Below, in pieces: positions 1 to 8,124 of a stretch of DNA of 64,000 nucleotides. Both the position numbers and the translations under genes were made by a program. The notes below the pieces were generated by a model. The model made no database searches. It had not been told where the DNA came from and saw nothing but the letters and a program-made list of their open reading frames with translations. The stretch lies in NCBI GenBank assembly GCA_038230515.1, contig JBBRND010000019.1, positions 26,725 through 90,724 of the forward strand, written 5' to 3'. Origin of the DNA: JAPLDB01 sp038230515 (GTDB taxonomy: Bacteria; Bacteroidota; Bacteroidia; AKYH767-A; 2013-40CM-41-45). How positions within the stretch are numbered: the first letter of the stretch is position 1; the number at the start of each line of letters is the position of its first letter.

Positions 1-1
1 T

Positions 2-1366
2 TTAAGTGAGCGGAATCTTGCGCGAACATTTCAGGAGAAAGTTCCTCTGCATACTTACAACACGATGTTTGAATACTGGTGGAATCGCTGCCTGAATGAA
101 GAAGAAAATGTTTGCTGGCCGGGACACATAAAATATTTTGCATTGAGCAGCGGCACGAGTGAAAGTGCGAGCAAGCATATTCCGGTAACGCGCGATATGG
201 TGAAGGCGCTTCGAAAGGCAACCGTTCGGCACATGCTTACTTTGAGCAAATACGATTTGCCGGCAACCTTTTTCGAGAAAGGAATTTTGTGGTTAGGAGG
301 AAGTACTGAATTACAAAAGCAAGGTGGATACTATGAGGGCGATGTGAGTGGTATTTCTGCGCGAAGAGTTCCCGTTTGGTTTCAGAGATATTACAAGCCC
401 GGAAAAAAAATTTCGAAAGAGAAAGATTGGAATGTAAAACTTGATGAAATAGTTCGTCAGGCAGAAAAGTGGGACATTGGTTTGATTACCGGTGTGCCAT
501 CATGGATTCAATTGCTGTTGGAAAAAGTAATTGAACATTACAAACTGAAAACCATTCACGACATCTGGCCCAACCTTCATGTGTATGCGCACGGTGGAGT
601 TTCGTTTGAGCCGTATCGAAAATCATTTGAAAAATTTTTCTCTCACCCTGTTCATTTCATTGAAATGTATCCGGCTTCCGAAGGGTTCATTGCATTTCAA
701 AGCAAGCCCGATGTGCGATACATGAAACTTATTTTGAACAACGGAATGTTTTATGAGTTCATTCCTTTTGATGAAAAAAATTTTGATGAGAATGGTGAGC
801 TTCTTGCCGATGCGCATGCGCTTTTAATAAATGAAGTGGAAGAAGGAAAAGACTATGCGCTGGTGATGAGCACCTGTGCCGGTGCATGGCGATACATAAT
901 TGGAGATACTATTCGCTTCACCTCAACAAAAAAAGCAGAGATCATTATCAGCGGACGCACCAAACATTTTCTCAGTATGGTTGGTGAGCATTTGAGTGTG
1001 GACAATATGAACCGCGCTGTTGAAATGATGTGCAACGAATTCAGAATTGAGATTCCCGAATTTACTGTGTGCGGAATAAACGACAACGATTTATTTTCGC
1101 ATCAATGGTATCTGGGAACAAAAGGCGCTAACATTGATAAGGAAAAAGCCATTCGTTTTCTTGATGCAAAACTTTGTGAGTTGAATGATGATTACGCGCT
1201 GGAGCGAAAGAGTGCCTTGAAAAATGTGTATGCAGAATTTATACATCCCGATACTTTTTATCAATTCATGCAAAGTAAAGGGCGAATGGGCGGGCAAAAT
1301 AAATTTCCGCGCGTGATGAAAACTGCGCAGCACGAGGAGTGGAAAAACTTTTTGAACCAGCGTTGA
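2..1366 (+). CDS. GH3 auxin-promoter family protein, 5' partial
   Basis: The reading frame is open from the window edge, and the 21 codons before the first ATG (position 65) read as family sequence (FQEKVPLHTY), so the true start lies outside the window. The protein belongs to the GH3 branch of the ANL adenylating superfamily: SSGTSES near the beginning is the nucleotide-binding motif, YPASEG matches the second motif, and YIIGDTIRFT the third. Plant GH3 enzymes adenylate acyl acids and join them to amino acids. Bacteroidota homologues are common, but their substrate is not established, so no reaction is assigned. It reaches a normal C-terminus at 1366. The family is clear and the function unknown. 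Confidence 0.85.
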   Translation, partial: LSERNLARTFQEKVPLHTYNTMFEYWWNRCLNEEENVCWPGHIKYFALSSGTSESASKHIPVTRDMVKALRKATVRHMLTLSKYDLPATFFEKGILWLGGSTELQKQGGYYEGDVSGISARRVPVWFQRYYKPGKKISKEKDWNVKLDEIVRQAEKWDIGLITGVPSWIQLLLEKVIEHYKLKTIHDIWPNLHVYAHGGVSFEPYRKSFEKFFSHPVHFIEMYPASEGFIAFQSKPDVRYMKLILNNGMFYEFIPFDEKNFDENGELLADAHALLINEVEEGKDYALVMSTCAGAWRYIIGDTIRFTSTKKAEIIISGRTKHFLSMVGEHLSVDNMNRAVEMMCNEFRIEIPEFTVCGINDNDLFSHQWYLGTKGANIDKEKAIRFLDAKLCELNDDYALERKSALKNVYAEFIHPDTFYQFMQSKGRMGGQNKFPRVMKTAQHEEWKNFLNQR

Positions 1367-1447
1367 GTATTTCTTTCTTCGCTTGCTTGTTTTATCTATT
1401 CAATTACATTCGTATCTTTACTCCATTGAAAACAAAATACCTTTCCT

Positions 1448-2257
1448 ATGGATGAAATTACCGCTCTCCGTTTAGAAGTTATCCGTTTAAACAAAATTAT
1501 AGACCTTCTTGCCGATCAAATCATTGATCTGAAAGCAAGAAGAGGTATTTCTGAAAAGGAATACCCATCTTCCCAAAAAGGAACCACTATTACTGAAAAT
1601 GGAAATACATCATCTTACATTGAGCATACCCTTCCCGAAAAAGGGATTACCCTTTGCGCTTTAGGGACTACCCTTCCTGAAAATGGGACTACCCTTTATA
1701 CTTTAGAGCATACCTTTCCTGAAAAAGGGTATTCCTTTTATTATTCAGGGACTACCCTTTCTGAAAAAGTAAATGACAAAATAAATCAAGGAAGTATAAT
1801 CCCTAATCAAGAAAATGAGTATCGCAATGTAGGAAGTATCATCCCTAAACAAGAAAATGCCTATCTGAATCAAGGAAGTATCATCTCTAAACAAGAAAAT
1901 GCCTCAACCGGAACAGATTATCAGGAAAAGAGAACAGTATCAACCTATATTGATATGGGAAACGGCAATGCCCAACGGCTTGCAATCAGTTTAGCAAAGT
2001 ATTTTTATGTTTCCGCAAAGCGGGAAATGCTTTATCGCCTAGCATTGGAACTAATTTTCATGCACAACAACGGCATCGCTACGCGTACAGAACTTTTAAG
2101 AATTAGCGGGCTTAGCAAACCCGGGTTTGCCAAACACATTCCTAAAGTCAGGCGCTTGAATTTTGTATTCTCTCCATCGTGGCAAAAATTTTCGCTCACT
2201 CAAAAATCAAAAGACCTCATCAACCAGGTACTCGGGGTGCCTCAACAAAGCACTTGA
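1448..2257 (+). CDS. Coiled-coil / heptapeptide-repeat / winged-helix-like protein
   Basis: Not a family I can name. Three parts are visible. Residues 1-35 form a leucine/isoleucine heptad helix, likely a coiled coil. Residues about 38-156 are 17 tandem units of exactly seven residues, first of the type GTTLPEN / GTTLYTL / EHTFPEK, then switching to GSIIPKQ / ENAYLNQ. Residues about 175-269 look like a helix-turn-helix with a wing (TRTELLRISGLSKPGFAKHI, then FSLTQKSKDLINQV). This suggests a DNA-binding protein with a low-complexity linker, but that is inference. The repeat is equally strict at DNA level (21 bp). Translation starts at ATG 1448, 81 bases after the GH3 gene, and no operon partner is evident. 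Confidence 0.7.
   Translation: MDEITALRLEVIRLNKIIDLLADQIIDLKARRGISEKEYPSSQKGTTITENGNTSSYIEHTLPEKGITLCALGTTLPENGTTLYTLEHTFPEKGYSFYYSGTTLSEKVNDKINQGSIIPNQENEYRNVGSIIPKQENAYLNQGSIISKQENASTGTDYQEKRTVSTYIDMGNGNAQRLAISLAKYFYVSAKREMLYRLALELIFMHNNGIATRTELLRISGLSKPGFAKHIPKVRRLNFVFSPSWQKFSLTQKSKDLINQVLGVPQQST
1559..1915 (+). repeat. Array 1: 17 tandem 21-bp units inside a CDS
   Basis: Seventeen consecutive 21-bp units without a single indel. Units 1-10 share the core GGGACTACCCTT followed by alternating CCTGAAAAT-like and TATACTTTA-like ends, giving a 42-bp superperiod. Units 11-17 use a different alternating pair built on GGAAGTATCATCCCTAAACAA-like and GAAAATGCC-like sequence. The step equals seven codons, so length changes by whole units never shift the frame. 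The same 21-bp step occurs in the non-coding arrays of this window with unrelated sequences. Confidence 0.9.
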
Positions 2258-2300
2258 CTATTTTGTATGCACACAACTCTATTCAACATCCTTTCTTCTT

Positions 2301-2915
2301 ATGCTTGACCCTGTACTAAGCGGCATCGGTTTCGGACTCCTTCTGGCAGTAATGTTGGGACCTGTTTTTTTCGCGCTTCTGCAAACCGCGCTGCACGAAG
2401 GTTTCAAAGCAAGCGTACACCTTGCTTTCGGTGTGCTGCTAAGCGATGGCATCTGGATACTGATTACCTATTTTTTTGCTTCGCAGATTGATCTTGCAGG
2501 CAAATACCGTTTTTATGTTGCCTGGATTGGCGGACTTTTACTTATTGCCTTCGGTATAGTCACCTGGTTTGCGAAAATAAAAGCAAAGGAAGTGGATGAC
2601 GGAAAAAAAACTGTTCATGCAAAATTTTTATTGAAAGGTTTTCTTCTCAACTCATTCAATCCTGCAGTTCCGGTTTTCTGGTTAGGAATAATCAGCGTAG
2701 TGAAATTGAAAGAAGGTTATTCTACTCTGCACGAAATGGTCTTTTTCTCCAGTGTGCTTTCTACTGTTTTTGCAACAGATATTTTGAAATCTTTTGTTGC
2801 ACACCGCTTGAAAGAATTATTAAAACCAAATGTGTTGCTTTGGATGAATCGCATTCTCAGCATTATTCTTATCTCCATTGGAGTGAGTACGATTCTGAAA
2901 GTGTACGTGCGGTGA
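2301..2915 (+). CDS. LysE/RhtB family exporter
   Basis: A 204-residue inner-membrane protein with about six hydrophobic segments. It opens with the family's typical first helix (GFGLLLAVMLGPVFFALLQ) and has the LNSFNPAVPVFW segment in the middle, matching the LysE-type amino-acid/metabolite exporters. The substrate cannot be told from sequence. The frame is open further upstream (to 2163), but that region overlaps the preceding gene and reads as non-family sequence, so ATG 2301 is the sensible start. It converges on the M43 protease gene, and a strong hairpin lies between them. Confidence 0.85.
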   Translation: MLDPVLSGIGFGLLLAVMLGPVFFALLQTALHEGFKASVHLAFGVLLSDGIWILITYFFASQIDLAGKYRFYVAWIGGLLLIAFGIVTWFAKIKAKEVDDGKKTVHAKFLLKGFLLNSFNPAVPVFWLGIISVVKLKEGYSTLHEMVFFSSVLSTVFATDILKSFVAHRLKELLKPNVLLWMNRILSIILISIGVSTILKVYVR

Positions 2916-2954
2916 GATGAATGAAGAAGTGAAAAGAAAAACTCCCTGAAATAA

Positions 2955-2988
2955 AAAATGGAATGTTGATCGTTCAACATTCCATTTT
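2955..2988. terminator. Bidirectional terminator hairpin
   Basis: A perfect 15-bp inverted repeat (AAAATGGAATGTTGA and its reverse complement) with a 4-nt loop, with A-tract on one side and T-tract on the other. It sits between the convergent LysE gene and M43 protease gene and should end transcription from both sides. Confidence 0.85.
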
Positions 2989-3007
2989 CAAAAATATTTA
3001 TTTTCTA

Positions 3008-4285
3008 TTAGCGACTCAGCACAACTTTCTTAGTCGCAACCGCAGTTGATGTTTTTACCTCAACAACATACACTCCGTTTGCTTTGCTGCCAAGGTCAAT
3101 TTTCTCAACAATGTAAGACAGGTTTTTAAACTCATTGTTGTAAACAATCTCGCCCAGAACATTTGTAACGGTTATGCTTACATCAGAACGGTTATCCAAT
3201 TGACTTGTTATTACAAATTCTCCTGTGGTTGGATTCGGATAAACTGTAAACGGAATAACAGAGTTTAGATTTGCAATGCCGGTAAGATCCGTGCAACGCA
3301 CAGAATTTTTTATCGCAGCTCGTTGTGCATTAATGGCGGCATTCATGCGTGTTGATTGTCCGTTTGTGAACATGTTCATGCAGTTGTCGTCAGTGTAATC
3401 CATGTAGTTCATGAACATTACTCCGTTTCCTGCAGTACATGCATCTGTGTGCGGGAAAGCAGGGCAGCCATAATTTTCTGAGCCTTGATTCGGTGTATCG
3501 CTTACATAATCGGATGAACCGCAGGATCCGCCATCGTCTGCCCATACGTGGTGAAGATTAAACCAGTGCCCTATTTCATGCGTAAGAGTTCTTCCTAAAT
3601 TGTAAGAAGGAGTAGTGCCGTGATAGGTGGTTCCGCCAACAGTTCCATACAACACAGTACAGCCATCAGTGGCAGCAGCGCCTCCGGGAAATTGAGAAAT
3701 GCCAAGTAGCTGTGTACTCGATCCGCTGAAGTTGCAAATCCATAAATTAAGATATTGATTGCGATCCCAGGCATCATCACCCCCAAGTGATGAGTACTTA
3801 ACGTTATTGTTTGAGAGTGGATCGAAGCCGGTTACTGTGACTGATTTGCGCACAATTCCGCTGGTGTAGTTTCCGCTTGGATCCTGCTGAGCAAGACAGA
3901 ACTGAATATGAGTATCAGCGGTAAGAGGTTTAAACGGGGCGGGCGTATTTGCTGTATCGGTATTTAAATGAGCGTAGTCCTTATTGAGCGTATTTATCTG
4001 ATCGAAGATGCGGTTGTTAGAAATATTTTGTCCTGTGGTGTGATAAAGCACATGGAACACCACCGGAATGGTTACTATGGTGCTCGAGCTTCTCATTCCT
4101 TCAGTCTGATCAATAAATTTTTCCAGCATTTCTTCATCAGCAGCCATGCGCGATGCAAGTGTCGGATCTTGTTGCTTTTGAATGGCAAGTTTTTCCATCG
4201 TGCCGCAACGTTTTATTTGTTGAGCATTAGTAGTGAATGAAAACAGCAAAGCGAACGCTGCGATCAGATGTAGTTTTTTTCTCAT
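3008..4285 (-). CDS. Secreted M43 (pappalysin/cytophagalysin-like) metalloprotease with T9SS sorting domain
   Basis: A 425-residue exported zinc protease. It starts with a signal peptide (MRKKLHLIAAFALLFSF...NAQ). The zinc site HEIGHWFNLHH lies near residues 237-247, giving the two histidines and the glutamate plus the third histidine six residues later. The usual glycine in the middle of the M43 motif is asparagine here. MNYMDYTDD about 60 residues later fits the Met-turn region. The C-terminal 80 residues (VYPNPTTGEF ... GVYVVEV...KKVVLS) are a type A T9SS sorting domain, so the protein should be exported by the Por system and released or anchored at the cell surface. It is monocistronic between a terminator and a tRNA gene. 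Confidence 0.92.
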   Translation of the reverse strand: MRKKLHLIAAFALLFSFTTNAQQIKRCGTMEKLAIQKQQDPTLASRMAADEEMLEKFIDQTEGMRSSSTIVTIPVVFHVLYHTTGQNISNNRIFDQINTLNKDYAHLNTDTANTPAPFKPLTADTHIQFCLAQQDPSGNYTSGIVRKSVTVTGFDPLSNNNVKYSSLGGDDAWDRNQYLNLWICNFSGSSTQLLGISQFPGGAAATDGCTVLYGTVGGTTYHGTTPSYNLGRTLTHEIGHWFNLHHVWADDGGSCGSSDYVSDTPNQGSENYGCPAFPHTDACTAGNGVMFMNYMDYTDDNCMNMFTNGQSTRMNAAINAQRAAIKNSVRCTDLTGIANLNSVIPFTVYPNPTTGEFVITSQLDNRSDVSITVTNVLGEIVYNNEFKNLSYIVEKIDLGSKANGVYVVEVKTSTAVATKKVVLSR

Positions 4286-4404
4286 TGATGATTTTGGTTT
4301 TTATTACGAAGCAAAGATAAAATTATTTTGGGGATGGAAGATGAAGTACTTAACACGAATCCTTACGAATATTATGAATGAATTTATCATTAGAGTGGTT
4401 GCTG

Positions 4405-4479
4405 TGCGCTGTAGTGGACTCGAACCACTGACCCCTGCCTTGTCGAGGCAATGCTCTGAACCAACTGAGCTAACAGCGC
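4405..4479 (-). tRNA. tRNA-Val (GAC)
   Basis: The minus strand folds as a complete cloverleaf. Acceptor GCGCTGT pairs with ACAGCGC, the D stem is GCTC/GAGC, the anticodon stem TTGCC/GGCAG, and the T stem AGTGG/CCACT with loop TTCGAGT. The discriminator is A. The seven-base anticodon loop reads TCGACAA, which puts GAC at 34-36 (valine) and C rather than the near-universal T at position 33. No CCA is encoded. Confidence 0.85.
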
Positions 4480-4544
4480 GGTGAAAGAAAGTTATTTGTT
4501 TCTTGTTATTGGCTAATCGGGTGGCGAAGATAATTTTTCTCTAA

Positions 4545-4580
4545 AAACAAAAAGCCCGCAACGGTTAGGTGTACGGGCTT
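4545..4580 (-). terminator. Rho-independent terminator of the DNRLRE gene
   Basis: On the minus strand AAGCCCG, a 15-nt loop, CGGGCTT and then TTTG. It lies 20 bases past the stop of the DNRLRE/T9SS gene and upstream of the tRNA-Val gene in the direction of transcription. Confidence 0.75.
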
Positions 4581-4600
4581 CTTTCAATTTGCGGAGTTTG

Positions 4601-5530
4601 CTATTCCAACAAAAGTCGTTCTGTAAACATTTCGCCACCGGTTTTTACAATGATCATGTATAAACCTCGCGTCCACGATGCGGTTTGAAAGCTGAGTTGA
4701 TTTTTTCCTTCCTTCAGTTGGCAGGATTGATCTACCATTTCGCGGCCGCTGAGGTCGTAGATGGAAATAAACGCCATGTCGCCAGTAGAAGAGTTGATGG
4801 AGATGTTTACTTCTTCTTTAGCGGGGTTTGGAAATATTTTTAAAACCTGCGCAGTAGCTGCGGTGCGAAGCTGAGCATCGGCTGCTGGCTGCGGTGATGG
4901 AGTGGTATAAATAATTTGCAACTTGGGGCGAAGGGCTGCATTGACGTTATCACTGGAAGCAAATACTAACTTCTTGTAAGGAGTTTCGTTTTGCATTTTC
5001 AGCATGAAGCCGAAGTTGTGAGTGGGATCGTTTACCAGATCCTGCACAAGTAATTTTACATTTATGTTCGGATAATTTTGAGTGCCCGATGTGCTTCCGG
5101 GTATTGATACCCTGTGAGTGGTTGTAGTGGTGGGTTGTGTATTCCATGTAACGGTGCTTTCTGTCCAGTTCGAAGTTATCCGTTGTAAATATGCCTTGTT
5201 GCTTCCGAAAATGCCGAAGTGATTTCCTTCATCGCTACCGGGTGTCCAGTAAAGTGAGAGGGTGGCGCTGGTAACCGTTGCTCCTGCAGGAATTGAACTC
5301 AGATCAAACTGAATAAGTGAACGGATGTTGTGGCTGGCTTCATTGTTAGTCCAGGCAATGGCGCAGTTTTCGGCTATGTTGCCAAAGTTTTGAGTGCTGT
5401 AGCCGCAGGGTACGCAACTAAATATTTCAGCGTCTTTTCCGGCTGCTCCATTGGGTTGGAGGGTAAGCGTAATTTGTGCTGACGAGTCGAGCGATAGTGC
5501 CAGCGCTGCAATGATGACGAGGTACTTCAT
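4601..5530 (-). CDS. Secreted DNRLRE-domain protein with T9SS sorting domain
   Basis: A 309-residue exported protein. I start it at the ATG reading MKYLVIIAALALS, because that gives a clean signal peptide; the longer frame adds 17 residues of non-signal sequence encoded by a TCAAACC-type repeat. Residues about 60-215 form a DNRLRE beta-domain (RSLIQFDLSSIPAGATVTSA, then WTESTVTWNTQP), found in surface proteins and often near carbohydrate-binding modules. The end (IFPNPAKEEVNIS ... GLYMIIVKTGGE) is a T9SS type A sorting domain. No catalytic residues are visible, so a structural or adhesive role is the likeliest reading. Confidence 0.85.
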   Translation of the reverse strand: MKYLVIIAALALSLDSSAQITLTLQPNGAAGKDAEIFSCVPCGYSTQNFGNIAENCAIAWTNNEASHNIRSLIQFDLSSIPAGATVTSATLSLYWTPGSDEGNHFGIFGSNKAYLQRITSNWTESTVTWNTQPTTTTTHRVSIPGSTSGTQNYPNINVKLLVQDLVNDPTHNFGFMLKMQNETPYKKLVFASSDNVNAALRPKLQIIYTTPSPQPAADAQLRTAATAQVLKIFPNPAKEEVNISINSSTGDMAFISIYDLSGREMVDQSCQLKEGKNQLSFQTASWTRGLYMIIVKTGGEMFTERLLLE

Positions 5531-5696
5531 TGGGTTGAGATTAAAGGTTTGAAGTTTGAGGTTGGAAAACGGTTGGAGCAATTGTTACGCAAGTTAAGAA
5601 GAAAGTGTTTCCATTATGTTGTTACATTTTTTTTCGGGTGGATAATTATTTTGGTGATGGGTTTAATATCTTCGGGAAATATTTGATCTTTAAGCC

Positions 5697-6764
5697 ATGG
5701 AAAAATATCGTGTTGTGGGAATTATGTCAGGCACTTCTCTGGATGGGGTGGATGTGGCGCTTTGTGTTTTTACAAATCGTAATGGCAAATGGAAGTTTGA
5801 GATTGAATGTGCGCAAACAATTTCTTATTCATCGGAGATGAAGAAGAAACTTTCTTCGCTGCATCTTGCAAGTGCCTTAATATTTGCGGAAGAAGATGCC
5901 GAGTATGGAAAATTTCTCGGCAATCTTGTAAAAAGTTTTCTGAAAAAGAATAAAGCATCTGCCGATTTTGTTTCATCGCATGGGCATACGGTTTTTCATC
6001 AACCTAAAAATGGATTTACAACTCAGCTTGGCGATGGGGCTTCATTGAGCGCGGCTTGCGGGCTTCCGGTTGCGTGCGATTTTCGCACGGGCGATGTGGC
6101 GTTGGGTGGGCAGGGGGCTCCGCTAGTTCCGGTTGGTGATAAACTTTTGTTCAATGAATATAAATTTTGCCTCAACCTTGGAGGCATTGCAAATATTTCT
6201 TTTGATGAGGGCGATAGGCGGATTGCTTTTGATGTATGCCCGGTAAATATGGTGCTGAATTTTTTATCAGCCCAAAAGGATTTTGATTTTGACAAGGGCG
6301 GAAAGCTGGCTGCGGGCGGAAAACTGGATCAACCATTGATGAATAAGCTGAACTGGTCGCATGATTATTATTTTAAGCAGTCGCCAAAGTCGCTGGGGCG
6401 CGAGGATGTGGAGAAAATCTTTTTCCCGATTCTGAAAAAGAGCAAGGCATCGGTGGAGGATAAACTTTTTACTTTTTGCAGGCATGTTGCTTTTCAAATT
6501 GATAGCATTTTTCCGGTTCCTTATAGCAGCAAAGATAAAATGTTAGTTACCGGTGGGGGGGCGCACAATTCTTTTTTGATGAAAACAATTGGGGAATATT
6601 CTAAATTTAAAATAATTGTTCCGGAAAAACGGTTGGTTGATTTTAAAGAGGCGCTCATTTTTGCTTTTCTTGGCGTGCTGCGCTGGCACGGAGAGGTGAA
6701 TTGCCTGAAGAGTGTGACGGGTGCAGCGCGGGATTCGTGCGCGGGGGCTATTTATAGGGTGTAA
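5697..6764 (+). CDS. anmK: Anhydro-N-acetylmuramic acid kinase
   Basis: A cytoplasmic kinase of the ASKHA fold that opens 1,6-anhydro-MurNAc from turned-over peptidoglycan and phosphorylates it to MurNAc-6-phosphate, returning wall sugars to metabolism. Family motifs are in order: GIMSGTSLDGVD at residues 8-19, the GDGASL and FRTGDVALGGQGAPLVP segments, LNLGGIANIS, and TGGGAHNSFLM near residue 283. Length (355) is slightly below the usual 370-390 but all the core motifs are there. The start codon ATG 5697 places SGTS at the expected distance. No MurQ gene is next to it. Confidence 0.93.
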   Translation: MEKYRVVGIMSGTSLDGVDVALCVFTNRNGKWKFEIECAQTISYSSEMKKKLSSLHLASALIFAEEDAEYGKFLGNLVKSFLKKNKASADFVSSHGHTVFHQPKNGFTTQLGDGASLSAACGLPVACDFRTGDVALGGQGAPLVPVGDKLLFNEYKFCLNLGGIANISFDEGDRRIAFDVCPVNMVLNFLSAQKDFDFDKGGKLAAGGKLDQPLMNKLNWSHDYYFKQSPKSLGREDVEKIFFPILKKSKASVEDKLFTFCRHVAFQIDSIFPVPYSSKDKMLVTGGGAHNSFLMKTIGEYSKFKIIVPEKRLVDFKEALIFAFLGVLRWHGEVNCLKSVTGAARDSCAGAIYRV

Positions 6765-7192
6765 AAATTATTCTTTCACAATTTTTCCCGACCAGGTGTT
6801 TTCTTTTTCATCAGCGATGGCATTTTAAAAAATTGCTGAGGAAAAATTTGCTTCAGATTTTCAGATTTTCCGTTTTTCTTTTTTCTCTCCGGTAAAGAAT
6901 TCCAAAAGTAATTAGTAAGAGTAATCAAATACTACTCGTCCATTCTGAATATTCACTTACAAAACTATTGGTGGTTTTGTATTTCATATTAATTAGAAGT
7001 GATGCTATAAACAAAAGAGCGCTTAGTATTCGAAGTAGTTGGTAAACTTTGGTACGGGTACTCATGTAGATTTATTTTTTTTGATTTCTTATCTACAAAT
7101 TAAAAATATTTTGAGGAAATCACGAAATTATTTTTCTGCAATCATCTTCTAAACAAATACAGCATAGAGGTTTCAGGCAAGAAATTTGTTTT
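6765..7192. other. Gene-free AT-rich interval
   Basis: No complete gene is visible. Just after anmK the minus strand reads a closed 18-residue tail (AIADEKENTWSGKIVKE then stop at about 6773), blocked upstream by a stop in the same frame. This may be the eroded end of a lost gene. The rest is AT-rich sequence leading into the 21-bp array that begins at 7193. Confidence 0.35.
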
Positions 7193-7360
7193 ATTTGGCA
7201 ACTTTTTTGTTTCAATTGGCAGCAAACATGCTAGAATTGGCAAAATAATGGCTTCAATTGGCAGAAATCATCCTCGAATTGGCAGCAAACTGCCACGAAT
7301 TGGCAAAAATCATCCATGAATTGGCAAAAAATTGCTGCCATTTGGCAGCTAACTTCATTA
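7193..7360. repeat. Array 2: eight tandem 21-bp units
   Basis: Eight exact 21-bp steps, each opening with the core AATTGGCA (ATTTGGCA in the first and last), then 13 much more variable bases. Some units pair internally or with neighbours, for example TGGCAGCAAACTGCCA and GCTGCCATTTGGCAGC. The final unit contains the stop codon of the minus-strand Rieske-like gene (TAA read from 7360-7358), so the array starts exactly where that gene ends. No transposase or other gene lies nearby. Confidence 0.9.
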
Positions 7361-7771
7361 ATTATGAATATGCAACGCACTCACCCCGTCATACTCGCAG
7401 TAATACAGCCGCATGGGATAAGAAGTAGGCCCCGCCACAATGCTTCCATCTAAAATATTGAAGCGGCTGCCGCAATGGTAATCAATCAACCCAAGGTTTG
7501 ATGAATCAACAGCTACAATAGCACCGGTAACATTGGGATCGTAAGGGCAACTGCGCTCAAAAGCAACAAACTCATCAATCGTTTTATGATAAACAATAAT
7601 ACCCTTTACACCCCCGGTTACATACACATGATTGCCCACCGTATTGAGCGCAACAAAATCGGGCTGCGTGAGGTAAATATAAAAATCTACCTGCACCGCT
7701 TGTATCTGATCAGTACTTTTCTTGCAAGAGAAAACAGAAATGAAAAGAATGAACAACAGTTTTTTTTTCAT
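7358..7771 (-). CDS. Lipoprotein with degenerate Rieske-like domain
   Basis: A 137-residue protein with a lipoprotein signal (MKKKLLFILFISVFSCKKS, likely lipidated at Cys16). The second half has the layout of a Rieske domain: SCPYDP where CPH is expected, then YHCGSRFNILDGSIVAGP...YPM, matching CPCHGSRF...DG....GPA..PL. The metal ligands are off: the first histidine is tyrosine, and the second cysteine/histidine pair appears as HC in altered spacing. It probably keeps the fold but may not hold a normal [2Fe-2S] cluster. Its stop codon lies in the 21-bp array. Confidence 0.65.
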   Translation of the reverse strand: MKKKLLFILFISVFSCKKSTDQIQAVQVDFYIYLTQPDFVALNTVGNHVYVTGGVKGIIVYHKTIDEFVAFERSCPYDPNVTGAIVAVDSSNLGLIDYHCGSRFNILDGSIVAGPTSYPMRLYYCEYDGVSALHIHN

Positions 7772-7834
7772 GAGAAGAAAACTCTTTTCCTTTTTTTACG
7801 ATTAACAATTAAACACTAACGATTATCTTCTAAT

Positions 7835-7842
7835 TATATTTG
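7835..7842 (+). promoter_or_regulatory. Putative -7 box (TATATTTG)
   Basis: TATATTTG matches the Bacteroidota -7 consensus TAnnTTTG and lies 18 bases before the ATG of the heavy-metal-binding lipoprotein. No clear -33 TTG is seen at the usual spacing, so the call is tentative. Confidence 0.45.
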
Positions 7843-7860
7843 CATCCTAAATTAAACTCA

Positions 7861-8085
7861 ATGAACAATCTACTTAAAGCAGCAGCCATCTTATCAATCG
7901 CATTATTTTTCTCCTGCAAAGGAAATCAAAATTCCAACTCCACCACCGCTGCCGACAGTACAAAGCAAGCAACCGATACTACCAAGACTCGCACAGTGTA
8001 CACCTGCCCGATGCACCCTGAAGTAGTGAGCGATACAGCAGGCACCTGCCCTAAGTGCGGCATGGCGCTCGAACCCAAGAGTTGA
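7861..8085 (+). CDS. Heavy-metal-binding-domain lipoprotein
   Basis: A 74-residue lipoprotein: signal MNNLLKAAAILSIALFFSC with the lipidated cysteine at position 19, a Ser/Thr/Lys-rich linker, and one heavy-metal-binding domain YTCPMHPEV...GTCPKCGMAL. The Cys-Pro-Met-His and CxxCGM ligands are those found at the N-terminus of copper ATPases and in CusB-type proteins, so periplasmic copper or other soft-metal binding is likely. The longer frame from 7840 is rejected because ATG 7861 begins the signal peptide directly. No metal exporter is adjacent. Confidence 0.85.
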   Translation: MNNLLKAAAILSIALFFSCKGNQNSNSTTAADSTKQATDTTKTRTVYTCPMHPEVVSDTAGTCPKCGMALEPKS

Positions 8086-8124
8086 TCTGTCAAACAAATT
8101 TCGTGCAGTTTCGTTTATCCTTTC

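Noticed and set aside
6765..6830. Short minus-strand tail AIADEKENTWSGKIVKE
   Set aside because: It could be the end of a lost gene, but 18 codons with a stop immediately upstream are too little to call; it is only noted in the gap entry.
7193..7360. CRISPR or similar guide-RNA array
   Set aside because: The conserved core is only 8 bp and the variable part 13 bp, far shorter than CRISPR repeats and spacers. No cas or other effector gene is in the window. Arrays 3 and 4 have no unique spacers.
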